Part shown: piece by piece, positions 39,676-49,543 of the stretch
Numbering within the stretch: position 1 is the stretch's first letter
How the letters are laid out: every line of letters starts with the position of its first letter
Origin: Thraustochytrium sp. TN22
Lineage: Eukaryota; Sar; Bigyra; Thraustochytrida; Thraustochytriidae
Assembly: GCA_013306675.1 (NCBI GenBank)
Contig: JABLUY010000164.1
Coordinates: 23,407-87,406 of the forward strand
Length of the DNA stretch: 64,000 bases
Direction of reading: 5' to 3'
The notes under the pieces: generated by a model
The model's database searches: none
The model's input: the letters and a program-made list of their open reading frames with translations, nothing else
Told to the model about the DNA's origin: nothing
Program-made: the position numbers and the translations under genes

Positions 39676-39852
39676 CTCCTGCTGCTGCTGTAGCTGCCTC
39701 GTAGGCTCCACCACGGCGCAGGCGCCCGCGGCTCCCGGAGCCGCGCCTACGTGTTCAACATTCCCAGCCGCCGTTGCGTCCAGCAGCAGCAGCAGCGCCG
39801 CTGCAGCCAACGCGGCGGCGCGGGCGGCCGCGCGCGCAGCGCGTCCCCGCAT
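37759..39852 (-). CDS. GT61/DUF563-like glycosyltransferase, Golgi/ER type II membrane protein with long polyQ
   Basis: A protein of 697 residues from the ATG at 39852; the frame extends five codons further only by a GTG. The N-terminus is a signal anchor (RAAARAAALAAAALLLLLDA). A stem follows with an uninterrupted run of about 20 Gln residues. Several Cys-rich segments come before the catalytic part. The C-terminal third fits the DUF563/GT61 family: VYHLLADVLIPVSETL, REVVVERLDF, and the VLCCVHGQGCANVAFLPRRA block, which corresponds to the HGAGxxNxxFLP motif of EOGT and plant xylosyltransferases. It would transfer sugars to secreted glycoproteins in the lumen; donor and acceptor cannot be read from the sequence. 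In the core motif, Gln and Cys replace the usual Ala and Leu/Met, so activity should be verified. Confidence 0.75.
39613..39690 (+). repeat. Long CTG triplet run (polyQ in the minus-strand GT61-like gene)
   Basis: About 20 uninterrupted CTG units, then a mixed CTC/CTG stretch. It is the longest triplet tract in the window. Confidence 0.9.
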
Positions 39853-40258
39853 ACGCAGCTTCGCCACGACCAGCAGCGACCTCTCCGAGGTCTGCAGCCA
39901 GCTCAGCTCTGCGAGCTAGTAGCTACGAAGTTTGAGAGCGATCTATCGGCCTGCTGGGGCTCGACGCGCCGTGGCTGGAACCCTGGAACTCGAGCGCGGC
40001 GCTCGACTGGGACGCTTTCGAGGAAATCCTGGGCGTCCCAACGTGCCAAGAAATTCGAAATCGAAGTCGAAAATTCGAACTTGACAGCCTGGGGGAGATC
40101 GAAGTGGCTGCCCGCCAAACGCGCTCGGCCAGGAGCTTGGGCTCGCGCGTGCGCGCGCGCCGCGGCCCGGCACGGCCCGGCACGGTGCGGCACGGCGCCC
40201 GGCCGGGGGATGCGCTGGGAAACCCAGGTGCGTTGCGTGCGACGACGGGCGCCTGGCG
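39853..40258. promoter_or_regulatory. Divergent promoter region, GT61-like and HEAT-repeat genes
   Basis: About 406 bases between two divergent starts. It carries a GCGAGCTAGTAGCTACG motif (about 39909-39925) and GGCCCGGCACGG direct repeats (about 40165-40185). No gene is seen. Confidence 0.45.
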
Positions 40259-43200
40259 ATGGCCGTCGCGTGGAGCGCGGCCGTCAAGGCACAACTGCGG
40301 AGCTGGTTTGCGGACGCCTGCGCGCTGCTGGCGCCGGAGGACGCTGCACGGAGCGCGCTCGACAAGGCGAGGCGAAGGAGCCTCGCCAGGGCGCACGTCT
40401 CGGGCGCCCAGGGCAGGGATGGCGACGACGTCCTCCTGGAGCCGGCCGAGGCCAGCCTGCGCAGGCTCCGTGCTCTGCTCCAAAGCACAACAACCGCACC
40501 TAAAAACAACCTGCCTCCTGTGCCTGGCGTGGACATGCGCCGCGCCGTGCCCAGCGATGGTGTTGATGAGATCCTCGAGAACCTCACGCTGGACGCACTG
40601 CTTTGCCTGGTGACCATGCTTATGCACGCCAACGGCGACCGCCGCAGGGAGGCGCTGCAGCTGCTCTTCAGCCTGGCGCAGGCGCTCAATGGTCGGGCCC
40701 TTGATCCTCGACTCTTCACAGCGACGCTGGCACAACTCTCGCACGGCGCCGCGCTCTTCCAAGGCCTGGCTCAGGCGCTGACGGCCATCGCTGGCGCTCT
40801 TGGCGAGCTCTGCGCAGAGGCCATCCCGTCGCTCGAGGCCATGCTAGTGCACCCGGCCGGTGCAATGCGCATGCTTGGCGCAACCACCATTTCTGTCTTC
40901 CTCGCAGAGTGCCCACACCTGTTTCCAAAAGCAAGAGGCGGTCACCTGCTCAACACCCTGTGCCAAGCGCTTGCGAGCGGCGGCGGTGGCGGTGGTGGCG
41001 GCAGTGGCCCTGGCGGCGACAGCGGGATTGGGGCCGCTGGCACCAACGGCAGGAACTTCCGCGCGGGTGGCAATAGTCTGTTCCACGCTGTGCAGATGGC
41101 CAGTCAGGAAAAGGCCGTCCTGCTCGTGGGCCTCGCGCGCGTGCTAGACGCGCAAGCTACGGCCGTCGAGGTCAGTATGCTGCTCCAGCTGCAGCAGACC
41201 GTCCTTGGCCGGGTCGCTTTGCTCCCGCAAGAGACGCACGCCGCCAGGACCTGCGCCAGCGTTGTCGCTGCGCGCCTGCACGAGGCCGAGGCGAACGGCG
41301 AACGCTTCAAGGATGTCGCCGGCGGCCTTATTCGGGGCCAGCTGCCCATGGCGACGCGGGGCGACCTTGCAGCACTCTGTCGCACGCTCGTGCAGACCGG
41401 TTCGCAGCTGGCGGCCAAGGAGCCCGTGGCCGCCTTCCTCTCAAGCCTCGAACGCTTCTTGCTTGCGCCGCAGGCCGAGCTGCGCTACGCCGCCCTGCTG
41501 TGCACGCACGCGACCTTGACGAGCTTCCCGCTGGACCTCTTGCTCGTCGAGGACACACCTCTCTTCCCGATCCTTCTCAGCGCCGGGCTCGACAACAAGC
41601 CGTGCCAGACGTTAAGTCTGGAGTGCCTCAAGCGAATCTGCGCGGGCCCCAGCCGCCAGGACGCCCGCGAGGACGCTCTCCGCCGAGGTCTGCATGCTGA
41701 CCTGTGCGCTCTGCAAGCTGTGCTGCGGAGTCCACGGTCGCAGGGCGCAGGTCGTGTTGGCCGCGCGCATCTCCGGGCCGTCCTGCAGAGAGGCATCCCT
41801 CTCTGCGTCAACTTCCGTGAAACGTTCTTCGCCCAGCTCTCTGCCGGCCTGCAGTACCTGCCCAAGGTGGCGCGCCTGCACCGCATGGAGATCATCCTGC
41901 TTTGGGCACGCAAGTTCCAGCACGAGATCCCGACCGTGGCCAACAACCTGCTTATGGGCATGCGCGGCGCGGATGTGGAGACAGGGGCGTTGACCGTGCA
42001 TATCCTTGAGGCGCTCGCACCCGCTCTTGCCAAAGCGCTCCAGGAGCGCGACCCATCCGAGCCACTCGCGAACAACGCCTACTTTAAGAGTCTCTGCGCC
42101 ATCGATACCGTGTTTCGCCAGGTCTTGGAGACCTGCGCCGACGAGATGGTGCCCCGCATCGTCGCTACGATGGAGGCGCTCCCGTATGAGTTCGTGGACG
42201 AGGCGCGCCTGCAGCTCCTGTGTCGCGACCTCTGCGCCAAAGCCATGTCCGGCCAGGCCGCCACGCGGTCGAGCGTCTATCGCTTTTTTGGCACCTGCCG
42301 CAAGCTCTGGCACACCGAGGCGCTCCGTGTCAACGTGCTAGCCTACCTGCTGGCGTGCGTCGGCGATCGCTCGGGGCGTGCCGCCACCGTACTCTGCGAG
42401 GCGCTAGAGGCGCTTCTGGAGGGCGACAAAAAGCGCGCCGGCGGCGATCTCCAGGCCTTCTTGACCGCATTTCGGGCTGCGCTGCGCCAGCCCTTTCTCC
42501 AGCACCGCCTGCAGCCGTACGCGCAGCTCATTCGCGCAGTCCAGTCCGACGCAGGCCTTTGTGAGGTTCTCCTCGCGCTCGGCGCCCTCCAGGACAGCCT
42601 AGCGACCGCCAAGGAGCCGGACGGGCCGCTTGCGGCGGTCCTCCCGCACTGGCCACTCTTTGGGGCACTCCTCCTCGCGCAGCTCGGCATGGAGGGCGAG
42701 CAGGACGAGGCCGCACGCGTCGTCCTACGCGCCATGCAAAGTCGCGCATCCTACGATCGCGAACTGGCCACGAGCGTCTACCTCATGTGCCTGCTCCGTC
42801 AACGGCACCAGAATCGAGACGACTCGGCCTCCGCGGCGTGCGTCTCGGCGCCCATGCTGCGGCTCGCCCTCGTGGAGGCCTTCGCTGCGGTCGTGCAGCA
42901 CCAGACCGGGGACCCAGACGCCATCCAGCAATCGTCCGCCTTGCTCGCCTCCCTGTTGCAGCTCTTTGCTACGCTCATCTCGCTCCGTGTCGCGGATCTG
43001 TCCAAACTCCTCGTTCGCTACTTTTTGGCAGCCGTCTCTGACCTCGTCGGCCGCGAGACCACGGCGATGGACGTGCGCATCGCGGGCATCGGATTCATCG
43101 CAGGTCTCCTGCGCGCGCGTCCACTCGAGTGCACGCCAGTGGCCTTCGGTTTCCGTGACGCACTGCACGCCATGCTTGGCTCCTCGCGACCCGAGCTCGT

Positions 43201-46200
43201 CGGGGCGGCGCTCGACGCTTACCCTCTTGCCGTCAGCGTTTCAAGTCAGACCAAGGCGGACGCCAAGGAAACCTTCGACTTCCTCTATGCGGACGTGGCG
43301 CACCTGGACGTCTCGGACACTGCTGGCCGCGACGAAGGCGGCCCGGAGGGGCGTACCGCGGCCAACGAAAACTCGGCGGGGCGCAATCGCAGCAAACGCC
43401 AGGCCAAGACGCTCACAAAGGCATCGCTCCGCGCGCTGGGCAGCCTGCAGTCCATGTCGATCGCCGCGCAGAGCATCGACATTTTGCTTAACGTGATCCA
43501 CAGCCCCGAGCGCGAGTTGCGCATCGAGGCTGCGCGGTCCATCCTACAGCTCGCAAGCCTGCTCGGCGAGAAGCAGCGCGTTGCGCTGCACTGGGTCATC
43601 CTGCCGCTCTACACAGACCTGGGTGGCCTCTTCAAGACGCACCTAGCAGCGCGTTCAGGCACTGTTAGCGCAGAGATGAACGCACACGCGCCCGCGAACG
43701 CGCTGCCTGACGCGGACGACTCCTCCGGGGACGAACAGATGCTTTTCGTGCGCCGCACCGAGAGCGAGTTGCGCGAGAGCGCCCTTTTCTTGGACGGGCG
43801 CACCACCGTGCCACTCCTGCTGGAGTCAGACGAATCAAGCGCCGCACAGGACCTGCTTGGGATCGGATCGTCTCGAGGCAAAAGTGGGGACACCGCCCTG
43901 GTCGCCGCAGAGGACCTCCGCGTGTCCACAAACGTCTCGGACGCCCTGGTCACGGAGCTGCGGGCCATGCTGCGAGACTTTTGCACGGAGCTTATCCCCG
44001 TGCACATCGACCTGGTACAATACCACTACTTCCAGTTCGCGCAGACATCGTACGCGAGCACATGCGCGATTCTCCTTCTTGGCGAGCTGGGCGTGCGCGT
44101 ATACCGCTTTGAGGAGGCGTCGCGCGACGGCGACGGGAGTGGCGCTGTCCGATCTGAGCGCCTACGCGGCATTCTCGCAGCCCTCCTCTTGGACGCCGGC
44201 GGCGACACCGACCTGGAGGTCCCAATGGAGCTCCCACAGAAGCGCGCAAGCGCAATGGCACTTCGTGCACTCACTGCGCACGCGCCTGCCAAGGTGCTTC
44301 CCTTCGTGCTCGGTAACCTCTGCAAACTCAAGCACCTCGAGCTGGGCCATCTCATCTTACTGAAGCAGGTCTTCCGCGTCATTTACGAGTCGGAGACGAT
44401 GAGTGATGCCATGGAGGAGGAGAAGAGCGAGGGCGCGTTTGACGACGGCCAGGACCCAGCTCAGGGGCCGCTCTCAAGCGCGCAGCTGGCCGAGCTGGTC
44501 CCAACAGCAGATGCGAGAGCGCTCACGGCGCTTCTTCTGGACTGCATCCAGTCCAAGAGCGTGGCCGTCGACGAGCGCCGCGCGGCGCTGGAACTTGTTG
44601 GGCAGACCGCGCTCCTAGCCGGCCCAGAGGAGCTGAGCTCGGTCGTGCGCTGCATCCTCGACATGCTGGAGGCCAACTCAGACGCGCTCATCCACCAGAT
44701 CTCGCAAGAGCAGCTCTCGCGCGTCTTCGCGACCTTTCCCAATGAGCACCCGCTGGTCGCCTCGCTCACCGACCACGTGGAGAGCGGCCTTGCTTCGTGC
44801 GAGGAAAACAAGCGCCACCGCTCCTTCACCTTGCTCAGTATCGTCAGCACGCGCATGGGGCCCGAGGTGGCGCTGCCGAGCCTCGTTCGCGCGCTCTGCG
44901 ACCCAACCGAGCGCCTCCGCCAGCTCGCCATGCGGGCCGTGCTCTGCGAGCCGCCATCCTTCCTGATCGGTGAAGACGCCTTTGTGCAGGCGGTGCGGCA
45001 GCTAGGCAACTCGCTGGAGCTGGAGAAAGCCGCCTCAAAGCGCAGCCAGCGCAGTGGGGCAGGGAGAATGCCCGCGCCAAGTGTGTTGGGGCACGAAGAT
45101 CCGGAGACTGGGCTTGCCGCGCAGCTAGAGGCCGGTCCACTCCCCGAGGAGGCAGACGCAGGCGCCGACGCGCCAGGTGGCGCGTCTCCAAAAGCGCGAC
45201 TTGGCGGCTTTCCGCTACAAGACGACGACCCACTCAACGCGAATTTTTTGCAGGGCGATGCAATGTACCAGCACTACTTGGCGCTGTATGGGCTCTCAGC
45301 ACCAGCGCTTGGGGGCCCGGCCGCCGATGAGGCGGCGGCCTCGGCGACGAGCGAGGCGGGTGAGGAGGACGAGGAGCCGGCGAACCTCTTTGGCCTGCAC
45401 GACTCAGCATTCCAGGGGCTTCTCGCATGCGAGTCAGGGCTTCTCGCCGAGATTCTCGTCCGCATGCACCCCGCGGCGGGCGAGCGTCTTCTGGCGAGCG
45501 TCGAGTCCGCCTTGGAGGACGGCAAGGCATTGCTGGCCCGCAGCAACGCCGCGCTGCAAGACCACAAGGCGGAGATCATTTCGGACGATGCAGACATGGG
45601 CTATGGTGCGCTGGAAATGGAGCAGCTCCTGCACTCGCTAGCCGTCCACACGGGCGTGCTGTACGCCTGCGACGCGCTGCCCGAGGCATGGACCGCGGTC
45701 GTGCAGGCGTACCAAGAGCTCTTCGGCACGTGTGCGGCGAACGCCACCCAAGCGCGTCTCCTGGCCTCTGCCAAGATGAATATGGGCTGCATGCTTCGCG
45801 TGGAGACGTCGCGGCTGCCGGTGGTGTCCATCGAGAGCTTCGAGCTCTTTGAGAAACAGCGCGCAGATATTCTGGCGCAGCAGGGCGCCGAGCATCAGCT
45901 CAAGGCGCTCCTGGCAAAGCGCGCCGACCTGCAGGGCCAGCTCTCAGCCCTGGTCGGCCACCTATGGGTCATGGCCAAGTTTCAAGGCGCGCTTCTCGAT
46001 GGCCTCGGCATGGTATACCGCCGGTCGTCGCAGCTAGACGAGGATGCCGTGGCGCAGGGCCTCGGCTGGCTCCTCGAGCACCTCCGCGGCGGCGAGCATC
46101 GCGTGCTGCGTTCCATGATGGGCGAGGCAGCATTGGGCCTCAGCGCGCACCCGGAGCGCGGCGAGAGCTTCCGCAAGTCGCTCGAGGCGAGTCTCGCCTC

Positions 46201-46558
46201 AGTCCGCGAAGCACTGGAGGCGAGCCGGCCCGGCGCCTCCGCGGAGGACCTTTTGCGGCGCGCCAAGGTCGACCTTCTCCAGACCTTTGTGCGGCTGCTT
46301 CCGCACTCTACGCGAAAACTCCTTGGAAGCACGCTGCCGCTCCTGGTTTCCTTTTGGGATGACCGTGACTCCTACGTGCGTCGGACGGCAGTTCGGCTTG
46401 CCAGCGAGCTGCGCAGCCTACCTGGCGTGCACATCGACAAAGACCTCCGCACTGAGCTCACGCGGCGTGTTGCCAGTCCGGCCTGCGAGGAGCGCCAGCT
46501 TCTGTCTGAGCTGCTACAGCAGCTGGGCGGCGCGGCTGACGTGCAGTCGGTAGGCTGA
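40259..46558 (+). CDS. Giant HEAT/ARM-repeat protein, function unknown
   Basis: A protein of 2099 residues, ATG at 40259, one exon. Nearly all of it is amphipathic helices in pairs, as in HEAT/ARM solenoids; many repeats keep a Pro-Leu or Asp-x-x-(V/R)-R pattern, e.g. FWDDRDSYVRRTAVRLASEL near the end and LCDPTERLRQLAMRAVL. A Gly run (about residues 240-255) and acidic linkers (about 1015-1055, 1140-1165, 1590-1700) break the solenoid. There is no catalytic motif, signal peptide or membrane segment. Very large HEAT proteins are usually scaffolds in transport, chromatin or translation. I compared it from memory with MROH, FOCAD and FANCI and could not support any of them. The open frame is certain; the identity is not. 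Confidence 0.6.
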   Translation: MAVAWSAAVKAQLRSWFADACALLAPEDAARSALDKARRRSLARAHVSGAQGRDGDDVLLEPAEASLRRLRALLQSTTTAPKNNLPPVPGVDMRRAVPSDGVDEILENLTLDALLCLVTMLMHANGDRRREALQLLFSLAQALNGRALDPRLFTATLAQLSHGAALFQGLAQALTAIAGALGELCAEAIPSLEAMLVHPAGAMRMLGATTISVFLAECPHLFPKARGGHLLNTLCQALASGGGGGGGGSGPGGDSGIGAAGTNGRNFRAGGNSLFHAVQMASQEKAVLLVGLARVLDAQATAVEVSMLLQLQQTVLGRVALLPQETHAARTCASVVAARLHEAEANGERFKDVAGGLIRGQLPMATRGDLAALCRTLVQTGSQLAAKEPVAAFLSSLERFLLAPQAELRYAALLCTHATLTSFPLDLLLVEDTPLFPILLSAGLDNKPCQTLSLECLKRICAGPSRQDAREDALRRGLHADLCALQAVLRSPRSQGAGRVGRAHLRAVLQRGIPLCVNFRETFFAQLSAGLQYLPKVARLHRMEIILLWARKFQHEIPTVANNLLMGMRGADVETGALTVHILEALAPALAKALQERDPSEPLANNAYFKSLCAIDTVFRQVLETCADEMVPRIVATMEALPYEFVDEARLQLLCRDLCAKAMSGQAATRSSVYRFFGTCRKLWHTEALRVNVLAYLLACVGDRSGRAATVLCEALEALLEGDKKRAGGDLQAFLTAFRAALRQPFLQHRLQPYAQLIRAVQSDAGLCEVLLALGALQDSLATAKEPDGPLAAVLPHWPLFGALLLAQLGMEGEQDEAARVVLRAMQSRASYDRELATSVYLMCLLRQRHQNRDDSASAACVSAPMLRLALVEAFAAVVQHQTGDPDAIQQSSALLASLLQLFATLISLRVADLSKLLVRYFLAAVSDLVGRETTAMDVRIAGIGFIAGLLRARPLECTPVAFGFRDALHAMLGSSRPELVGAALDAYPLAVSVSSQTKADAKETFDFLYADVAHLDVSDTAGRDEGGPEGRTAANENSAGRNRSKRQAKTLTKASLRALGSLQSMSIAAQSIDILLNVIHSPERELRIEAARSILQLASLLGEKQRVALHWVILPLYTDLGGLFKTHLAARSGTVSAEMNAHAPANALPDADDSSGDEQMLFVRRTESELRESALFLDGRTTVPLLLESDESSAAQDLLGIGSSRGKSGDTALVAAEDLRVSTNVSDALVTELRAMLRDFCTELIPVHIDLVQYHYFQFAQTSYASTCAILLLGELGVRVYRFEEASRDGDGSGAVRSERLRGILAALLLDAGGDTDLEVPMELPQKRASAMALRALTAHAPAKVLPFVLGNLCKLKHLELGHLILLKQVFRVIYESETMSDAMEEEKSEGAFDDGQDPAQGPLSSAQLAELVPTADARALTALLLDCIQSKSVAVDERRAALELVGQTALLAGPEELSSVVRCILDMLEANSDALIHQISQEQLSRVFATFPNEHPLVASLTDHVESGLASCEENKRHRSFTLLSIVSTRMGPEVALPSLVRALCDPTERLRQLAMRAVLCEPPSFLIGEDAFVQAVRQLGNSLELEKAASKRSQRSGAGRMPAPSVLGHEDPETGLAAQLEAGPLPEEADAGADAPGGASPKARLGGFPLQDDDPLNANFLQGDAMYQHYLALYGLSAPALGGPAADEAAASATSEAGEEDEEPANLFGLHDSAFQGLLACESGLLAEILVRMHPAAGERLLASVESALEDGKALLARSNAALQDHKAEIISDDADMGYGALEMEQLLHSLAVHTGVLYACDALPEAWTAVVQAYQELFGTCAANATQARLLASAKMNMGCMLRVETSRLPVVSIESFELFEKQRADILAQQGAEHQLKALLAKRADLQGQLSALVGHLWVMAKFQGALLDGLGMVYRRSSQLDEDAVAQGLGWLLEHLRGGEHRVLRSMMGEAALGLSAHPERGESFRKSLEASLASVREALEASRPGASAEDLLRRAKVDLLQTFVRLLPHSTRKLLGSTLPLLVSFWDDRDSYVRRTAVRLASELRSLPGVHIDKDLRTELTRRVASPACEERQLLSELLQQLGGAADVQSVG

Positions 46559-46976
46559 AGGATAAGAGAAAGAAATTACCATGGTATGATGTTGCTCTCG
46601 ATGCTTTCAATCGCGAGAGTATTCCGACTCGGGTCCAGCTCGCGCCGAGGACGCCCGAGGGCTGACTGCGACGAGGACTCTTGCGCGGCGCGCGACGTCG
46701 CGGAGGCTCGCGGAGGAGGCCGCGCGCGGTAGCTCGGAGAGGGTCCCCGCGCACACCCCGAGAATGTTCGCTTTTCAATGAGCTCCACGGCTACAGCGCG
46801 GGCCAGCGCGGAAGGCACAGTCAGTCACACGATGGATGCCCGCACTGAGCCCTTGCAGGCTCGTGCAGGCTTGTGCACGAGCGACCGTATCCGCGCTCGC
46901 GCTCGCCGAGGTCTGGGGCGCGCGCGCTGCATAGAGTCGAGCCTCGGCAGGTGGTAGCAGCGGAGAGGAGCTGAAG
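46559..46976. other. Intergenic, HEAT gene to small protein gene
   Basis: About 418 bases between co-oriented genes. No recognisable gene or repeat. Confidence 0.4.
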
Positions 46977-47648
46977 ATGCCGAGTGGGTCTCTTCGCGCG
47001 TCGGTGGAGCGAGACTTTGCGGCGCTGCGCGAGACAGCGCACTTCCGCGGCGCCGATGAGACCGTCGCCTCGCGCGGGCTTTCGGCGCTCGGCAAGCGTG
47101 GCTCCGTGGAGCATCTGCGACCGGCCACGCGCGGACGCCACATGACGCTGGACGAGGAGCGCCTGCTCTTCCAGTTGCGTTCCAGCAACGCGGAGACGCT
47201 CGCAGACAAGGCAGACATGGACACGCTGCGCGATAACCTCGATGCTGCACTCGAGAAGCTCGCGGGCGAGCGAGATATGCTGGAGAGCAAATGTCAAGAC
47301 GGCACGATTGTGGCCGAGGCTCGCGACTTGTCCTTCGAGCCGGACCTGGAACCGGGCTGGCGAGCGGCAGCGCGCACGTTGCGCGCGTCGGCGCCGTCGC
47401 GGCCCGCAGAGAGCACGCCTGGCCCCCCTCTCATCACCTCGCAGGTGCTCGGCCATCACCGCCAGAATCTCCCGGTGGACAACTTCGTGCGACGCGTGCG
47501 CCCGCGGAGTCGTCAGGCGGCAGCGACTGCATGGCGGCGTCCCTCCCACAACGCGTCGCAGCGTCGCATCGACGATCTCGTCATTTCGGGCTCGCATGCA
47601 CCCTACGAGCTATCCTACAGCCACGTGCTCCCGGAGGAGCTCGTCTGA
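46977..47648 (+). CDS. Small basic protein of unknown function
   Basis: A protein of 223 residues, ATG at 46977. Residues 55-105 are helical and charged (TLDEERLLFQLRSSNAETLA, DLDAALEKLAGERDMLESK-type), a likely short coiled coil. The second half is Arg/Ser/Ala-rich and ends RIDDLVISGSHAPYELSYSH followed by VLPEELV. No domain is recognised, and there is no signal peptide or membrane helix. The codon pattern matches its neighbours, the frame is complete, and the stop is 44 bases from the convergent SAM-domain gene. I therefore call it a gene with moderate confidence. Confidence 0.55.
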   Translation: MPSGSLRASVERDFAALRETAHFRGADETVASRGLSALGKRGSVEHLRPATRGRHMTLDEERLLFQLRSSNAETLADKADMDTLRDNLDAALEKLAGERDMLESKCQDGTIVAEARDLSFEPDLEPGWRAAARTLRASAPSRPAESTPGPPLITSQVLGHHRQNLPVDNFVRRVRPRSRQAAATAWRRPSHNASQRRIDDLVISGSHAPYELSYSHVLPEELV

Positions 47649-47692
47649 CCAGCAAAGAGATGTACATACACGAGACAGGTTGCCTTTTCTGT

Positions 47693-49543
47693 TTACTTCT
47701 TCGCTTCGAGGAGGTGCTGCAGCGCGGACTGCGCCAAGACAAATTTGCGACCCAGCTCGTTGAGCACGTAGGCGTCAACTCCGGAAGCCTCCTGTGCGAA
47801 GCCGACCTGGCCCAGGCAGGGGTCCACGGCCTGCCGCAGCGCTGCCGCCTGCGCACGCAGCGCCCTGGCGGCCTCGCGCAGTGCGGCTGCGTCACTTGAA
47901 GGACCTGTGCTCCGAGCGGCAAAGCGGGCGCGCTCCGCCGTGCGCGTGAGCTGCACGTTGAGGGCGAGCACCTGGTTCTGACGCTCGAGGCGCAGACGGA
48001 GCTGCTCGTCGTCGTCAGCAGGCCGGGTGCGGCCCACCTTCTTTGCAGACTTGGGCAAGCCTTTCGGGGCCACGGCTGGCCTGGTGGTCTTCTTGTCGTT
48101 CTGGGTGGACTTTCGCTTGAGTATGCGGCCGGCTTCCTCCTCGTTGTTGTTCGAGGACTTCTTTGCGCAGGCCTCCGGATGGCCCTTCGCGCCTTGGCGG
48201 CACGCGGGCGCTTGCTGCTCGCATGCCTCTGTAGTCTCCATGGGGCTCGGAGTATCGCTCTCTGGGACTTCGTGCAACGAGATGGGCTGCGGGGAGACCG
48301 ACTTCGCGAGTGGAGGTGGCCTTGCTGCGTGGGTGAATCGGGACGGTCTCGGTGCGTCCGCAAGCAGAGGAGGCGGTCTTACAAGCTCAGGTGGCGGGCT
48401 CACCGATTCAGGTATCGGACTGCTCGCAACTGCAGGCGGCGGGCTGACCGCTGGGGTTGCTCGTTCCGCCTCTGCGAGTGAAGAGAGCCTTCCAGTGGGA
48501 ACCGAGCTTCTGGTCTCTGCGGTCAAGATCGCGTCCGCCTCTTCTGCAGGTAAAATTTGGCTCCCTGTTGTTGTGGGCGAGGGCACTTTATTCGGAGCGG
48601 CCTGGGCGTCGCGCTGATCGACCTGAAAGCTTGGCAGGAGCCAGAGCTGTGAGCTTTTCTTTTGCAATACCTCGCTTCGCACAGGTGAAAGCTCCAGACA
48701 GAGGACGACGCTCAGCTCAGCAGGGGTGGGTGCGAGGTCCGCACATGCACTAGCGCCAAACTGGAGTGCAAAGTCCAATACGGCGTCGCTTCGCAGCTCG
48801 CCGCAGTCAAACCAGCCGTCGGCGCACTCGACCGCAGAGTGGCCATGTCGCCGGAGGCACCTGAGACCGTGACCGAGGAGCCGGCGCGTGAGTTCCTCAC
48901 ACTCCATGGAGTCGGGCGCGCTGAGACCGAGCTGTGCCATCAGTTCGGACGACACAGGCATGTCGATACATTTGGCCTCTGGCCGAGTCTGGCCCAGTGG
49001 GAGCACGAGAACCCTGCAGCGTACCCTGTGTGAGCAAGCCTGTTCCTTCGCTTCGAGGCGCAGCTGGAGGCGCGAGTCGGGCGCGATCGTAGAGAGCCGG
49101 CCTTGGTTGTCAAGACGGGCTCGTGCGTCGGAGAGACTGACGCGGAGTTGTACGAGGTCTGTGGAGGCGACGACGGCCCAGAGCGCGTCCTGCATAGCGC
49201 AGAACACCTTGGCGGCCTGCTGGTCACTGATCGCCATGGCCGCGCCAAGTTGCGCGCTCGACATGGCCACGAGCTGCGCCCCGCTTAGAAGCGCCGCTCC
49301 GGGCCTCGCCCTGAGCTCCGGGAGCACATCCAGCACAAAGTCGCGCACTTCCTTCTCCGTCCACCGCTCCAGGTGTCTCTTGGGCCCTTGCCTGGCGCGT
49401 TTCTTCGCCCTCTTGGGCGCCTCCTTCCGCCCGCCCCTCCCGGCGGGCTTCGTCTCTCCCGCAAGGCTCGGCCTCGGGCTCCTCTGCTGCATCCGCGCGA
49501 GCGCCGCCTGCACGTCGAAGACGGGCACGCTGACGCCCCTCAT
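47693..49543 (-). CDS. SAM-domain protein with a long disordered Pro/Ser region, function unknown
   Basis: A protein of 616 residues from the first ATG, at 49543; the longer frame starts at TTG. The N-terminus is basic (residues 25-55, Lys/Arg-rich, a possible nuclear localisation signal). A SAM-like domain follows at 60-120 (RWTEKEVRDFVLDVLPEL, GAQLVAMSSAQLGAAMAI). Then comes a mixed alpha/beta region to about 320 that I cannot assign. A disordered Pro/Ser region with repeated SPPPxLxxPPPL-type units and a basic segment (about 470-520) lead to a helical C-terminus (LRLRLERQNQVLALNVQL). SAM domains mediate oligomerisation or RNA/protein binding. A nuclear adaptor is likely. It is divergent from ELOF1. 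Confidence 0.6.
   Translation of the reverse strand: MRGVSVPVFDVQAALARMQQRSPRPSLAGETKPAGRGGRKEAPKRAKKRARQGPKRHLERWTEKEVRDFVLDVLPELRARPGAALLSGAQLVAMSSAQLGAAMAISDQQAAKVFCAMQDALWAVVASTDLVQLRVSLSDARARLDNQGRLSTIAPDSRLQLRLEAKEQACSHRVRCRVLVLPLGQTRPEAKCIDMPVSSELMAQLGLSAPDSMECEELTRRLLGHGLRCLRRHGHSAVECADGWFDCGELRSDAVLDFALQFGASACADLAPTPAELSVVLCLELSPVRSEVLQKKSSQLWLLPSFQVDQRDAQAAPNKVPSPTTTGSQILPAEEADAILTAETRSSVPTGRLSSLAEAERATPAVSPPPAVASSPIPESVSPPPELVRPPPLLADAPRPSRFTHAARPPPLAKSVSPQPISLHEVPESDTPSPMETTEACEQQAPACRQGAKGHPEACAKKSSNNNEEEAGRILKRKSTQNDKKTTRPAVAPKGLPKSAKKVGRTRPADDDEQLRLRLERQNQVLALNVQLTRTAERARFAARSTGPSSDAAALREAARALRAQAAALRQAVDPCLGQVGFAQEASGVDAYVLNELGRKFVLAQSALQHLLEAKK

Noticed and set aside
40259-46558. 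FANCI, FOCAD or MROH identity for the HEAT protein
   Set aside because: Remembered sequence features of those families were not found; only general HEAT patterns are shared.
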